13,116 bases of DNA, taken from contig JAJRBS010000099.1 in the NCBI GenBank assembly GCA_028679325.1, forward strand, positions 1 through 13,116, written 5' to 3'. The translations under genes and the position numbers were made by a program. Below, piece after piece: positions 1-6,138 of the stretch. Within the stretch, counting starts at the first letter, position 1. Each line of letters begins with the position of its first letter. The notes below the pieces were generated by a model, which had not been told where the DNA came from, searched no databases, and worked only from the letters and a program-made list of their open reading frames with translations. The stretch is from Methanoregulaceae archaeon (lineage in GTDB: Archaea > Halobacteriota > Methanomicrobia > Methanomicrobiales > Methanospirillaceae).

Positions 1-341
1 CTCAGTTCAGGGTCGACATCTTTGCAGCACTGACAAATCTTATTGGCTCATGCGAACCATTGATACTCTCCGAAGTGCTTGACGAACTCAGGGGGCTCTC
101 GGCCTCCAGAGGTAAGGCCGGCAGCGCTGCGCGGGCAGCTCTCAGTCTGGCCGAAAAATGCAGGATCATAGAGAGCAGAAACCAGGAAGGATCTGTAGAC
201 GAGAAGATCCTATATTATGCAAGCACGCATGGTTGCATGGTATTTACCAATGACCGGGGGCTCAGACAGGCATTGCTTGCAAAGGGGATTCCGGTTATTT
301 CACTCTCAGGAAAACAGAGGCTGGATATTTACAAGAAATAG
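1..341 (+). CDS. PIN-domain protein, archaeal Fcf1/Utp23-like family (5' end missing)
   Basis: The frame is open from the window edge (first full codon at base 3) to a TAG at 339-341, so the start lies upstream; the TTG at 60 is internal. The visible 112 residues match the C-terminal two thirds of a PIN nuclease domain. SEVLDEL, SVDEKIL and the conserved VFTNDRGL motif supply acidic residues of the metal site. The first catalytic aspartate would be upstream of the window. The family (COG1412-like) is related to eukaryotic rRNA-processing proteins Fcf1/Utp23, so a role in RNA processing is likely but inferred. In many euryarchaea this gene sits between aIF2-gamma and rpoE1. The position 7 nt before rpoE1 fits that, which argues against a VapC toxin; no antitoxin gene is seen. 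Confidence 0.85.
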   Translation, partial: QFRVDIFAALTNLIGSCEPLILSEVLDELRGLSASRGKAGSAARAALSLAEKCRIIESRNQEGSVDEKILYYASTHGCMVFTNDRGLRQALLAKGIPVISLSGKQRLDIYKK

Positions 342-348
342 GTGAGTC

Positions 349-936
349 ATGTATTACCGGATAAGACTGGCAGACAAGGTGAGAGTACCTCCCCACCGTC
401 TTGGAGAGGACCTTCGTACCGTCATCCTCGATGTGCTCCAGGAGCAGCTCGAAGGAAGCATAGACAAGGAGATCGGCATATTCATGGCCGTAACCAAAGT
501 CCTTGATGTCGGAGAAGGAGAGATTGTCCCCGGAGACGGTGCGGTATACTATGACGTTGAATTCGAGGCCCTGGTCCTCCGCCTGGCCCTCCAGGAAGTC
601 GTGGAAGGGCTGGTTGTCGAGACCACCAGTTTCGGAGCCTTCGTGAGCCTGGGCCCGATAGACGCCATGCTTCACGTGTCCCAGATCTCCGACGAATATA
701 TTAACTTTGACGAAAAAAATGCCCGGCTGATCTGCCAGGAATCAAAGCGGTTTATTGCTGTCGGGGAGCCGGTTCGGGCAAGGGTTGTAACACTGTCGCT
801 GAATGAACGTGAGCCGCGTGACAGCAAGATCGGTCTGACCATGCGCCAGTCGGGTCTCGGAACCGCCCGGTGGCTGGAAGAAGACCTCGCGAAAGAGAAA
901 GAGAAAGAGAAAGGTGGCGAACGTGGCGGCCGCTAG
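349..936 (+). CDS. rpoE1: DNA-directed RNA polymerase subunit E' (RpoE1/Rpo7)
   Basis: This is the 195-residue archaeal homologue of eukaryotic Rpb7, which pairs with RpoF (Rpb4) to form the polymerase stalk. The N-terminal half (about 1-80, starting MYYRIRLADKVRVPP) is the RNP-like domain. Residues about 82-165 form an S1/OB RNA-binding domain (EGLVVETTSFGAFVSLGPID, then MLHVSQIS). The ATG at 349 is preceded by a GGTGAG Shine-Dalgarno sequence and lies 7 nt after the PIN gene stop. The C-terminus is a low-complexity KEKEKEKGGERGGR tail encoded by a GAAAGA hexamer tract. The gene overlaps the start of spt4. Length and domain order are normal for the family. Confidence 0.95.
   Translation: MYYRIRLADKVRVPPHRLGEDLRTVILDVLQEQLEGSIDKEIGIFMAVTKVLDVGEGEIVPGDGAVYYDVEFEALVLRLALQEVVEGLVVETTSFGAFVSLGPIDAMLHVSQISDEYINFDEKNARLICQESKRFIAVGEPVRARVVTLSLNEREPRDSKIGLTMRQSGLGTARWLEEDLAKEKEKEKGGERGGR
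891..914 (+). repeat. GAAAGA hexanucleotide microsatellite in the rpoE1 3' end
   Basis: Three perfect GAAAGA copies (891-896, 897-902, 903-908) are followed by a near copy, GAAAGG (909-914). The unit is six bases, so changes in copy number stay in frame and add or remove Lys-Glu pairs at the RpoE1 C-terminus. The last unit runs into the Shine-Dalgarno sequence of spt4. Confidence 0.8.
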
Positions 937-1126
937 GAAGAAACTGGTCCATGTTTGCCGGGATTGTCACCGGGTAGTTGAGGGGGAGAGCTGTTCGGTG
1001 TGCGGCAGTTCCAACCTTTCGACAGACTGGACAGGCTATCTGGTGATCATCGATCCCCAGCATTCTGATGTGGCGAAAAAGATGAACATCTCTCTCCCGG
1101 GCAGGTATGCTCTCAAGGTCCGATGA
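923..1126 (+). CDS. spt4: Transcription elongation factor Spt4 (RpoE'')
   Basis: This small zinc protein of 67 residues is the archaeal Spt4, which binds the NGN domain of Spt5 and supports processive elongation by RNA polymerase. The zinc site is CRDC (C12, C15) plus CSVC (C24, C27), followed by the typical DWTGYLVIIDP segment. The start is uncertain between GTG 914 and GTG 923. GTG 923 is preferred because AAGGTGG (911-917) lies 5 nt upstream as a Shine-Dalgarno sequence. The gene then overlaps rpoE1 by 14 nt, which suggests translational coupling. It ends with TGA immediately before the ATG of the next gene. The rpoE1-spt4 order is conserved in many euryarchaea. Confidence 0.93.
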   Translation: MAAARKKLVHVCRDCHRVVEGESCSVCGSSNLSTDWTGYLVIIDPQHSDVAKKMNISLPGRYALKVR

Positions 1127-1618
1127 ATGCTCCGGCTGCCCGAGGATAAGCGTCTTCATTTTAAAGCTCCCTTCGGAGTTTTGTATCCCGACATCAGGAG
1201 CATTCTTCACAACCTTGCGGGGAAAACCATATACACCGTCGGAGATGTGGTCACATTCAATCTCGTCCAGTCGGGTATCGTTCCCGCGATTGCCATAATA
1301 GACGGCCAATCCATGCGCGAACCATTCATTGGCCCCCCCGGAGATTTCCAGAGATGTTACCGTGCAAGAAATCCTTCCGGGACACTCACGAGCGAACTCC
1401 TCGAAGTCATACAGAAGGCGATTGAAGTTCCCGATACTCTGATCTTTGTGGAAGGAGAAGAGGATCTAGCCGTTATACCCCTTGTTCTTGCAGCCCCTCT
1501 GGGGACTATCATTCTCTACGGCCAGCCTGGTGAAGGGGTGGTCTTCTGCGACGTTACACCGATAGCCAAGCAGAAAGCCAGGGAGATGCTCTCTCATTTC
1601 GTCGAAGTTGTAGACTGA
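1127..1618 (+). CDS. GTP-dependent dephospho-CoA kinase (DUF359 family)
   Basis: The 163-residue product belongs to the archaeal DUF359 family, shown in Thermococcus (TK1697) to phosphorylate dephospho-CoA with GTP in the last step of CoA synthesis. Family motifs are visible: GDVVTFNL near residues 39-46, PAIAIIDGQSMREP near 53-66, NPSGTLTSE at 82-90, VEGEEDLAVIPLVLAAP near 108-124 and YGQPGEGVVF at 131-140. It is unrelated to bacterial CoaE. The ATG follows the spt4 stop directly (TGAATG), so translation is probably coupled. Its place among transcription and ribosomal genes is a known archaeal arrangement. A length slightly under 170 residues is normal. Confidence 0.92.
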   Translation: MLRLPEDKRLHFKAPFGVLYPDIRSILHNLAGKTIYTVGDVVTFNLVQSGIVPAIAIIDGQSMREPFIGPPGDFQRCYRARNPSGTLTSELLEVIQKAIEVPDTLIFVEGEEDLAVIPLVLAAPLGTIILYGQPGEGVVFCDVTPIAKQKAREMLSHFVEVVD

Positions 1619-1644
1619 GGTCACAAAAACAGCGGGTGTACGAG

Positions 1645-1657
1645 GGTATAAATAATT
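1645..1657 (+). promoter_or_regulatory. Putative box A (TATA) promoter before rps24e
   Basis: TATAAATAA (1647-1655) is a good archaeal box A in the 65-bp gap between the CoA kinase gene and rps24e. Its centre is about 33 nt before the rps24e ATG. Initiation about 25 nt downstream would give a very short leader. It suggests that the ribosomal/KEOPS half of the cluster can be transcribed separately. Confidence 0.6.
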
Positions 1658-1683
1658 CAGACACGAATAATAAGAGGATATTG

Positions 1684-1980
1684 ATGGATTTTGAGGTTTC
1701 CAGGGATACAAGGAACGAACTCCTATCAAGGAGGGAGGTCGATTTCTCACTCCGTTTTGAGGGGCCGACCCCTTCACGCAAGCAGATCATCGGCAAACTG
1801 GCCGCGACACTGAATGTCAAGGAGAATCTCCTGGTGCTTGATTCCCTGAAGACCAGTTTCGGCGTGACGCAACTTACCGGAAAGGCACGGATCTATGACA
1901 GTGAGGAGCAGAAGGCAAAGACCGAGCGTGCTTTCCTGATGACCCGGGGCATGCCGAAGGTAAAGGAGGAGGGTTCCTGA
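1684..1980 (+). CDS. rps24e: 30S ribosomal protein S24e
   Basis: The product is 98 residues and matches archaeal/eukaryotic S24e: MDFEVSRDTRNELLSRREVD, then PTPSRKQIIGKLA and LKTSFGVTQLTGKARIYDS. The frame is open further upstream to 1636, but ATG 1684 gives the normal family N-terminus and has GAGGA about 6 nt before it. The stop TGA (1978-1980) overlaps the S27ae ATG by one base. The basic C-terminus (MPKVKEEGS) overlies the strong Shine-Dalgarno sequence of the next gene. The S24e-S27ae pair is typical of archaea. Confidence 0.95.
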   Translation: MDFEVSRDTRNELLSRREVDFSLRFEGPTPSRKQIIGKLAATLNVKENLLVLDSLKTSFGVTQLTGKARIYDSEEQKAKTERAFLMTRGMPKVKEEGS

Positions 1981-2159
1981 TGGCGGCAAAGAAGAAAGCG
2001 AGTACATCGGTTCGCCGTTCGTCAGCGTACAAGATTGAATCCGGTAAGGCAGTGCTTGCCCGGAAGGTCTGCCCGCGATGTGGGCCCGGGGTGGTCATGG
2101 CAGACCATAAAGATCGCACCGCCTGCGGCAAGTGTGGATATACCGAGTTTAAGAAATAA
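1980..2159 (+). CDS. rps27ae: 30S ribosomal protein S27ae
   Basis: This short gene encodes 59 residues. The basic N-terminus (MAAKKKASTSVRRSSAYKIE) is followed by a C4 zinc finger: CPRC at 31-34 and CGKC at 49-52, then GYTEFKK. This is the archaeal S27ae without the ubiquitin fusion seen in eukaryotes. The ATG overlaps the S24e stop (TGATG). It has a very strong Shine-Dalgarno sequence, AAGGAGGAGGG (1963-1973), 6 nt upstream. It ends with TAA 5 nt before the Kae1-Bud32 gene. Confidence 0.95.
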   Translation: MAAKKKASTSVRRSSAYKIESGKAVLARKVCPRCGPGVVMADHKDRTACGKCGYTEFKK

Positions 2160-2164
2160 TTCGA

Positions 2165-3742
2165 ATGCCTGGCCGTGGGCAGATTCTCGGGATTGAAGGA
2201 ACAGCCTGGAACCTCAGTGCTGCTGTTTTTGGGGAAGATCTGGTCTCCCTGTACGGAAAACCCTACAGTCCCGCCCACGGAGGAATTCACCCCCGTGAAG
2301 CTGCCCAGCACCATGCAGCGGAAATGAGATCAGTAGTCTCCCGGGTTCTCGTCTCTCCCCAAGATATCTCAGGAGTGGCATTTTCTCAGGGACCGGGCCT
2401 TGGTCCCTGCCTGCGGACAGTTGCTACAGCAGCCCGTTCTCTGTCGCTGGCTCTCGGGGTACCGCTGGTTGGTGTCAACCACTGCGTGGCCCACGTGGAG
2501 ATCGGGCGGTTTGCAACAGGCTGCGATGACCCGATTGTCCTGTATGCGAGCGGTGCGAACACCCAGGTCATCGGGTACCTTAACCAGAGATATCGCATTT
2601 TTGGCGAGACTCTTGATATTGGCATCGGAAATGCTCTTGATAAGTTTGCACGGGCGAAGGGTCTCCCTCACCCCGGGGGCCCTGCTATAGAAAAACTGGC
2701 CTGGAAGGGGAGCTATATCGATCTGCCGTATACCGTTAAGGGAATGGACCTCGCGTTTTCAGGCCTGGTCAGCGCGGCAAAAGATTGTGCGGCACCCATC
2801 GAGGATGTCTGTTACAGTCTGCAGGAAACGGCCTTTGCCATGTGCGTTGAGGTGACCGAACGTGCTCTTGCGCATACAGGAAAAGATGAGGTGCTCCTGG
2901 TCGGGGGCGTGGGAGCGAACCGTCGTCTTCAGACCATGCTCTCGCAGATGTCCGAGGACCGTGGAGCAAGACTTTTTGTTCCTGATACGCGTTATCTCGG
3001 GGATAATGGTGCCATGATTGCATATACAGGAAAAATTATGCTCGAGAGTGGTTATGCGATGAAGGCCGAGGAGTCTCAGGTCAACCCGACATACCGATCC
3101 GACCAGGTACGAGTCACCTGGCGGAATGATCATCCGGAAAAAAAACTCCGTACGGTATCTCTCAATGACATGACCAGCGCAAGAGGGGCAGAAGCGTTCG
3201 TGACCCTGGGTCCGGAAGTCGTGGAAAAGAGACGGGTAAGTAAACGCTATCGTCGTCCCGAACTCGATGTCCGTCTGATTGCTGAACGGACCCGTGCCGA
3301 AGCCCGCCTTATTTCGGTGGCACGAAGGCAGGGTGTACCGACTCCCCTTATCAGCGATGTGACCTCTGATACCATAACCATGGAACGCATAGCAGGGACA
3401 CTCCTGAAAGATGACCTGACAGGAGATCATCTCGAGGAGGCGGGAAAGGTAGTCGGTCTTCTTCATGAATCGGGGATCATCCATGGGGATCTGACCACCA
3501 GTAATATGGTCATCAGGAACGGGCGATGTGTTCTCATCGACTTCGGCCTTGCTTCTGTTACTTCGGAGATGGAAGCACGCGGTGTTGATCTCCACGTCCT
3601 CTTCCAGACTTTGGAGAGCACCACGGACAATTTCACGGACCTTATTGAAGCATTCTCACGAGGTTATCAGGGTGTGTTTTCTCAGGCGGGGGAAGTCCTG
3701 GTTCGTGAAAAAGAGATCGAGGGGAGGGGGCGATACCTGTGA
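2165..3742 (+). CDS. kae1-bud32: Bifunctional Kae1-Bud32: tRNA t6A threonylcarbamoyltransferase and KEOPS kinase/ATPase
   Basis: This is a 525-residue natural fusion. Residues about 1-325 are Kae1 (TsaD-like ASKHA fold): GIEGTAWNLSAA near 9-20, the metal-binding HCVAH at 106-110, DIGIGNALDKFARAKGLPHP at 151-170, and DTRYLGDNGAMIAYTG near 274-289. Residues about 335-525 are Bud32, a small RIO-like kinase: GAEA at 341-344, HGDLTTSN at 440-447 and DFG at 459-461, ending in GRGRYL. KEOPS makes the t6A37 modification in ANN-decoding tRNAs. Kae1 transfers the threonylcarbamoyl group and Bud32 acts as an ATPase. The fusion is common in methanogens and halophiles. No strong Shine-Dalgarno sequence precedes ATG 2165, so reinitiation from S27ae is likely. 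The stop overlaps the next start by 4 nt. Confidence 0.97.
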   Translation: MPGRGQILGIEGTAWNLSAAVFGEDLVSLYGKPYSPAHGGIHPREAAQHHAAEMRSVVSRVLVSPQDISGVAFSQGPGLGPCLRTVATAARSLSLALGVPLVGVNHCVAHVEIGRFATGCDDPIVLYASGANTQVIGYLNQRYRIFGETLDIGIGNALDKFARAKGLPHPGGPAIEKLAWKGSYIDLPYTVKGMDLAFSGLVSAAKDCAAPIEDVCYSLQETAFAMCVEVTERALAHTGKDEVLLVGGVGANRRLQTMLSQMSEDRGARLFVPDTRYLGDNGAMIAYTGKIMLESGYAMKAEESQVNPTYRSDQVRVTWRNDHPEKKLRTVSLNDMTSARGAEAFVTLGPEVVEKRRVSKRYRRPELDVRLIAERTRAEARLISVARRQGVPTPLISDVTSDTITMERIAGTLLKDDLTGDHLEEAGKVVGLLHESGIIHGDLTTSNMVIRNGRCVLIDFGLASVTSEMEARGVDLHVLFQTLESTTDNFTDLIEAFSRGYQGVFSQAGEVLVREKEIEGRGRYL

Positions 3743-4296
3743 AGATAGTTGTCGTGACAAGGAACAGGAACAAAGCATCAGAAATTGCAGCTTTTTTCGG
3801 AAAGCAGGCTGAGATTGAACACGTCACCATGGATCTACCCGAGATCCGGCATGAAGATGTGGGAGAAATTGCCCAGAAGAAAGCTGAGTATGCCTACAAT
3901 CTCATCGGAAGGGCACTTATCGTCGATGACACGGCCTTTTCAATAGAGGGACTCGGTGGTTTTCCGGGTACCTGTGCAGCCTACGTCCACGAGACTATCG
4001 GAAATCGCGGGATTCTCAGGCTCATGGAGGGTGTCACCAATCGCAGGGCGTATTTTGAAACGGCGATTGCCCTGGCAACAGATACAGGAATTCAGGTATT
4101 CCGTGGGCGAATCGAAGGGATGATCGTACCCCCAAGAGGATCTACCGGATTTGGATACGATCCAATCTTTGAGACCGGAGGCCGAACCCTGGCCGAGCTC
4201 AGCCTGGCCGAGAAGACCCGCATTTCCCACCGTTCCCTGGCTCTCGCGGAATTGAAAAAGTGGATGCTCGGTCAGGACAAAACCGTTAAATGGTGA
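3739..4296 (+). CDS. rdgB: XTP/dITP pyrophosphatase (RdgB/HAM1 family)
   Basis: The 185-residue protein hydrolyses XTP, dITP and ITP to monophosphates, keeping deaminated purines out of DNA and RNA. Family motifs are the N-terminal TRNRNKASE (7-15), the acidic metal motif VDDTAFSIEGLGGFPG (near 62-77), GFGYDP (136-141) and KTRISHR (158-164). The start is GTG at 3739, overlapping the Kae1-Bud32 stop as GTGA, so translation is coupled. The second motif has DDT where bacterial members usually have EDS, which I regard as a conservative variant. The last residues (DKTVKW) lie just before a new promoter-like element. Confidence 0.95.
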   Translation: MKIVVVTRNRNKASEIAAFFGKQAEIEHVTMDLPEIRHEDVGEIAQKKAEYAYNLIGRALIVDDTAFSIEGLGGFPGTCAAYVHETIGNRGILRLMEGVTNRRAYFETAIALATDTGIQVFRGRIEGMIVPPRGSTGFGYDPIFETGGRTLAELSLAEKTRISHRSLALAELKKWMLGQDKTVKW

Positions 4297-4302
4297 TACG
4301 AC

Positions 4303-4311
4303 CTTTTATAC
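4303..4311 (+). promoter_or_regulatory. Putative box A before rpl40e
   Basis: CTTTTATAC lies in the 41-bp gap after rdgB, with its centre about 30 nt upstream of the rpl40e ATG. That distance would give an almost leaderless transcript. The Shine-Dalgarno sequence before the ATG is weak (GAAG), which fits leaderless initiation. Confidence 0.5.
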
Positions 4312-4337
4312 AAGACAAGTTCCGTGGTGTCTGAAGA

Positions 4338-4484
4338 ATGGCGAGATTTCCTGAAGCCGAAGCAAGACTTTTAAATGTCAAGATATGCATGCGCTGCAAT
4401 GCGCGAAATGCCATACGCGCGACCAGCTGCAGAAAATGCGGATACAAGAATCTCCGCCCGAAGAATAAAGAGAAGAAAGCCTGA
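4338..4484 (+). CDS. rpl40e: 50S ribosomal protein L40e
   Basis: This is a very short gene of 48 residues, easily missed by length cut-offs. It begins MARFPEAEARLLNVKICMRC and carries a C4 zinc finger with CMRC at 17-20 and CRKC at 31-34, then GYKNLRPKNKEKKA. This is the archaeal form of L40e, which in eukaryotes is made as a ubiquitin fusion. It ends the + strand cluster. Its TGA (4482-4484) is followed by five T residues, a plausible archaeal transcription stop. Only 4 nt separate it from the stop of the convergent gene. Confidence 0.95.
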   Translation: MARFPEAEARLLNVKICMRCNARNAIRATSCRKCGYKNLRPKNKEKKA

Positions 4485-4488
4485 TTTT

Positions 4489-5139
4489 TCAGGCGCTGTA
4501 GAAAGTCACCCTTTTTCCTTTCTGGCTGTACTCTCCTTTGAACGTCTCGATGTTCCGCTTGTAGCCGAGCCGGTCGATAAAACCAAGTTCCTTCAAACGA
4601 TTCCTGACCCGCATAACGTCCAGTTCGTCACGCCAGTCTGCGGTGTAGACGTAGATGACCTTTGTATTGTCCCGGGAGTCGGGGTTGGGTTTCGCCGTGC
4701 TGACTTTAGCGGAGATCCCCAACTCGCTTGCAGACGTGGCATTGCGGACGAGAATCCAGGCCTCATCGACTTTTTCGGGAGGAAGGAAGATAAGCCATTT
4801 TCCCGCAAGCTCATCCTCGATGGCTTCGGGTTTCACCTCCGGGGCGTCCTGGACTATCCAGTACATTTTTGTGGTTCTGCCCGGTATCACTCCCTCTCCT
4901 TCGAGGATGGAAAGGTAGATCGCCCCCGGAGATCCAAAGGCGTTGATCAGGGCCTGTCCTAGGTCGGGATACTCCTTTGAGAATTTTCCGAAGGCCGAGA
5001 GGAATTTCGCTTCGAAATCTGTTCCTTTCTCAACAAGATCAAAAAGGGGAGGGCCCTCTACACGGAGTTCGGCATTCAGCATTACTTCGAAGAGTCCATA
5101 GGCGATGTCGCCAAGATCTCCGGGATCAAGCTCCTCCAT
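4489..5139 (-). CDS. Conserved archaeal protein with Bles03/DUF1917-like domain
   Basis: The product has 216 residues, no signal peptide and no membrane segment. The N-terminal part (1-90) is acidic and probably helical. Residues about 92-216 carry the conserved block: KMYWIVQDAPEVKP, GKWLIFLPPEKVDEAW (113-128), LGISAKVSTAKPNPDSRD (140-157), VIYVYTADW (161-169) and GYKRNIETFKGEY. I recognise this as like the Bles03/DUF1917 domain, which archaeal databases often name 'putative phosphothreonine lyase domain'; no function is established from this sequence. It follows thi4 after a 48-bp gap on the same strand, so they may be co-transcribed. ATG 5139 lacks a clear upstream Shine-Dalgarno sequence. 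Confidence 0.75.
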   Translation of the reverse strand: MEELDPGDLGDIAYGLFEVMLNAELRVEGPPLFDLVEKGTDFEAKFLSAFGKFSKEYPDLGQALINAFGSPGAIYLSILEGEGVIPGRTTKMYWIVQDAPEVKPEAIEDELAGKWLIFLPPEKVDEAWILVRNATSASELGISAKVSTAKPNPDSRDNTKVIYVYTADWRDELDVMRVRNRLKELGFIDRLGYKRNIETFKGEYSQKGKRVTFYSA

Positions 5140-5187
5140 ATGATATGAAATTCTTCTTCAAAAGAGAAAATAATGCTTCTCTTTCCA

Positions 5188-5952
5188 TCAGCGACAGAGT
5201 TCCCGGATTACCAGGGAAGCGGCATGTTCTCCTGAAAGGAGCATACCCCCGAAGACAGGGCCCATACGGTGCTCACCTGCGATGGCATTTGCGGACATCC
5301 CTGCCGCAATAAGCCCCGGAAAGATCTCCCGGGTGTGGCTGATGATATTGGATTCCGCGACATGTGCCCACATGAAACTTTCACCCTTGACCCTCACAGC
5401 ATTGGACTTCTTCTCAACCAGGCGGGCGACCACGGCATCATGACCGGTCGAATCGATCGCATAACGGCAGGCGACGGTCAGGGGATCAACGTGGAGGCCA
5501 GCCATACTGACCGGACTCCAGTTAATGACCAGTCCCGCAAGCCTGCCGTCCTCCCGCACCATCACGTCCTCAACTGAGATAAGGGTAAAGAACTCGACAC
5601 CGGCGTCACAGGCTGCAGCAGTCAGTTTCGCAACCGCCTCCACTGAACTTGCGACATAATACCCATCCTTGTAGGGAGAAGACCGGATGCCAAAACGATC
5701 CAGGAGCCGGAGCGCTTCTTCCTGGACCACGATGCGGGGGAACATCATCCCGCCTCCCCACATCCCTCCCCCCACAGAGAGCTTCTTCTCGATAACGGCC
5801 ACCTTCAGTCCTTTCTCAGCGATGAACGTGGCCGCTGCGAGTCCTGCGGGCCCTCCACCTACGACGGCGACATCCATGTCGGTATAGGCGATGAGAGTCT
5901 CCATCTGGCTGGCAAGGATGGCTTCAGTGATCACCCTTTCGTCAAGCTCCAT
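5188..5952 (-). CDS. thi4: Thi4-family thiazole synthase, archaeal sulfide-dependent type
   Basis: The 254-residue protein is a homologue of yeast Thi4, which builds the thiazole (ADT) moiety of thiamine from NAD and glycine. It has an N-terminal dinucleotide-binding motif (AVVGGGPAGLAA, 29-40), the glycine-rich GGGMWGGGMMFPR block (61-73), SMAGLHVDPLTV (149-160), DSTGHDAVV (167-175) and the C-terminal MGPVFGGMLLSG (230-241). At the position where yeast Thi4 has its sulfur-donating cysteine, this protein appears to have His154. That is the pattern of the archaeal enzymes that use free sulfide catalytically rather than a suicide cysteine. Older names include ribose-1,5-bisphosphate isomerase. 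A possible box A (CTTAATAG) lies about 38 nt upstream. No TPP riboswitch is seen. Confidence 0.93.
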   Translation of the reverse strand: MELDERVITEAILASQMETLIAYTDMDVAVVGGGPAGLAAATFIAEKGLKVAVIEKKLSVGGGMWGGGMMFPRIVVQEEALRLLDRFGIRSSPYKDGYYVASSVEAVAKLTAAACDAGVEFFTLISVEDVMVREDGRLAGLVINWSPVSMAGLHVDPLTVACRYAIDSTGHDAVVARLVEKKSNAVRVKGESFMWAHVAESNIISHTREIFPGLIAAGMSANAIAGEHRMGPVFGGMLLSGEHAASLVIRELCR

Positions 5953-6138
5953 ACGATTTACTCAGTGACCTATTTCTTCCCTCTTCCTATTAAGAGAGAG
6001 CCTGTAACGGACTTCATCCCGTGCGTGAACATGTGGGGATGCGCTTCTTCTCTTGAGAAAATCCTGAATTCCATCGCTTATTTCTGATTCCGACGATGAA
6101 TAAACGGTGAAGGTGAGAATGTTTATCAGCTTATCGCG
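5953..6138. other. Intergenic region between divergent thi4 and htpX
   Basis: The region should hold both promoters. For thi4 (- strand) CTCTTAATAGG lies at 5986-5996. For htpX no clear box A stands out, although GGTGAAGGTGAG (6106-6117) is Shine-Dalgarno-like. On the - strand a frame is open from within htpX to a TGA at 5962-5964, with protein-like composition but no ATG, GTG or TTG start that I can find. I see no riboswitch or stable long hairpin. Confidence 0.5.

Noticed and set aside
1..341. VapC-type toxin of a toxin-antitoxin pair
   Set aside because: The sequence fits the COG1412 Fcf1-like group, and its place before rpoE1 is a conserved housekeeping position. The visible sequence holds no antitoxin gene.
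2759..3595. 278-codon open frame on the - strand inside Kae1-Bud32
   Set aside because: It is antisense to a gene with clear Kae1 and Bud32 motifs, and its translation shows no recognisable domain.
5953..6138. TPP riboswitch upstream of thi4
   Set aside because: The conserved CUGAGA and associated TPP-aptamer elements are not found in the leader.
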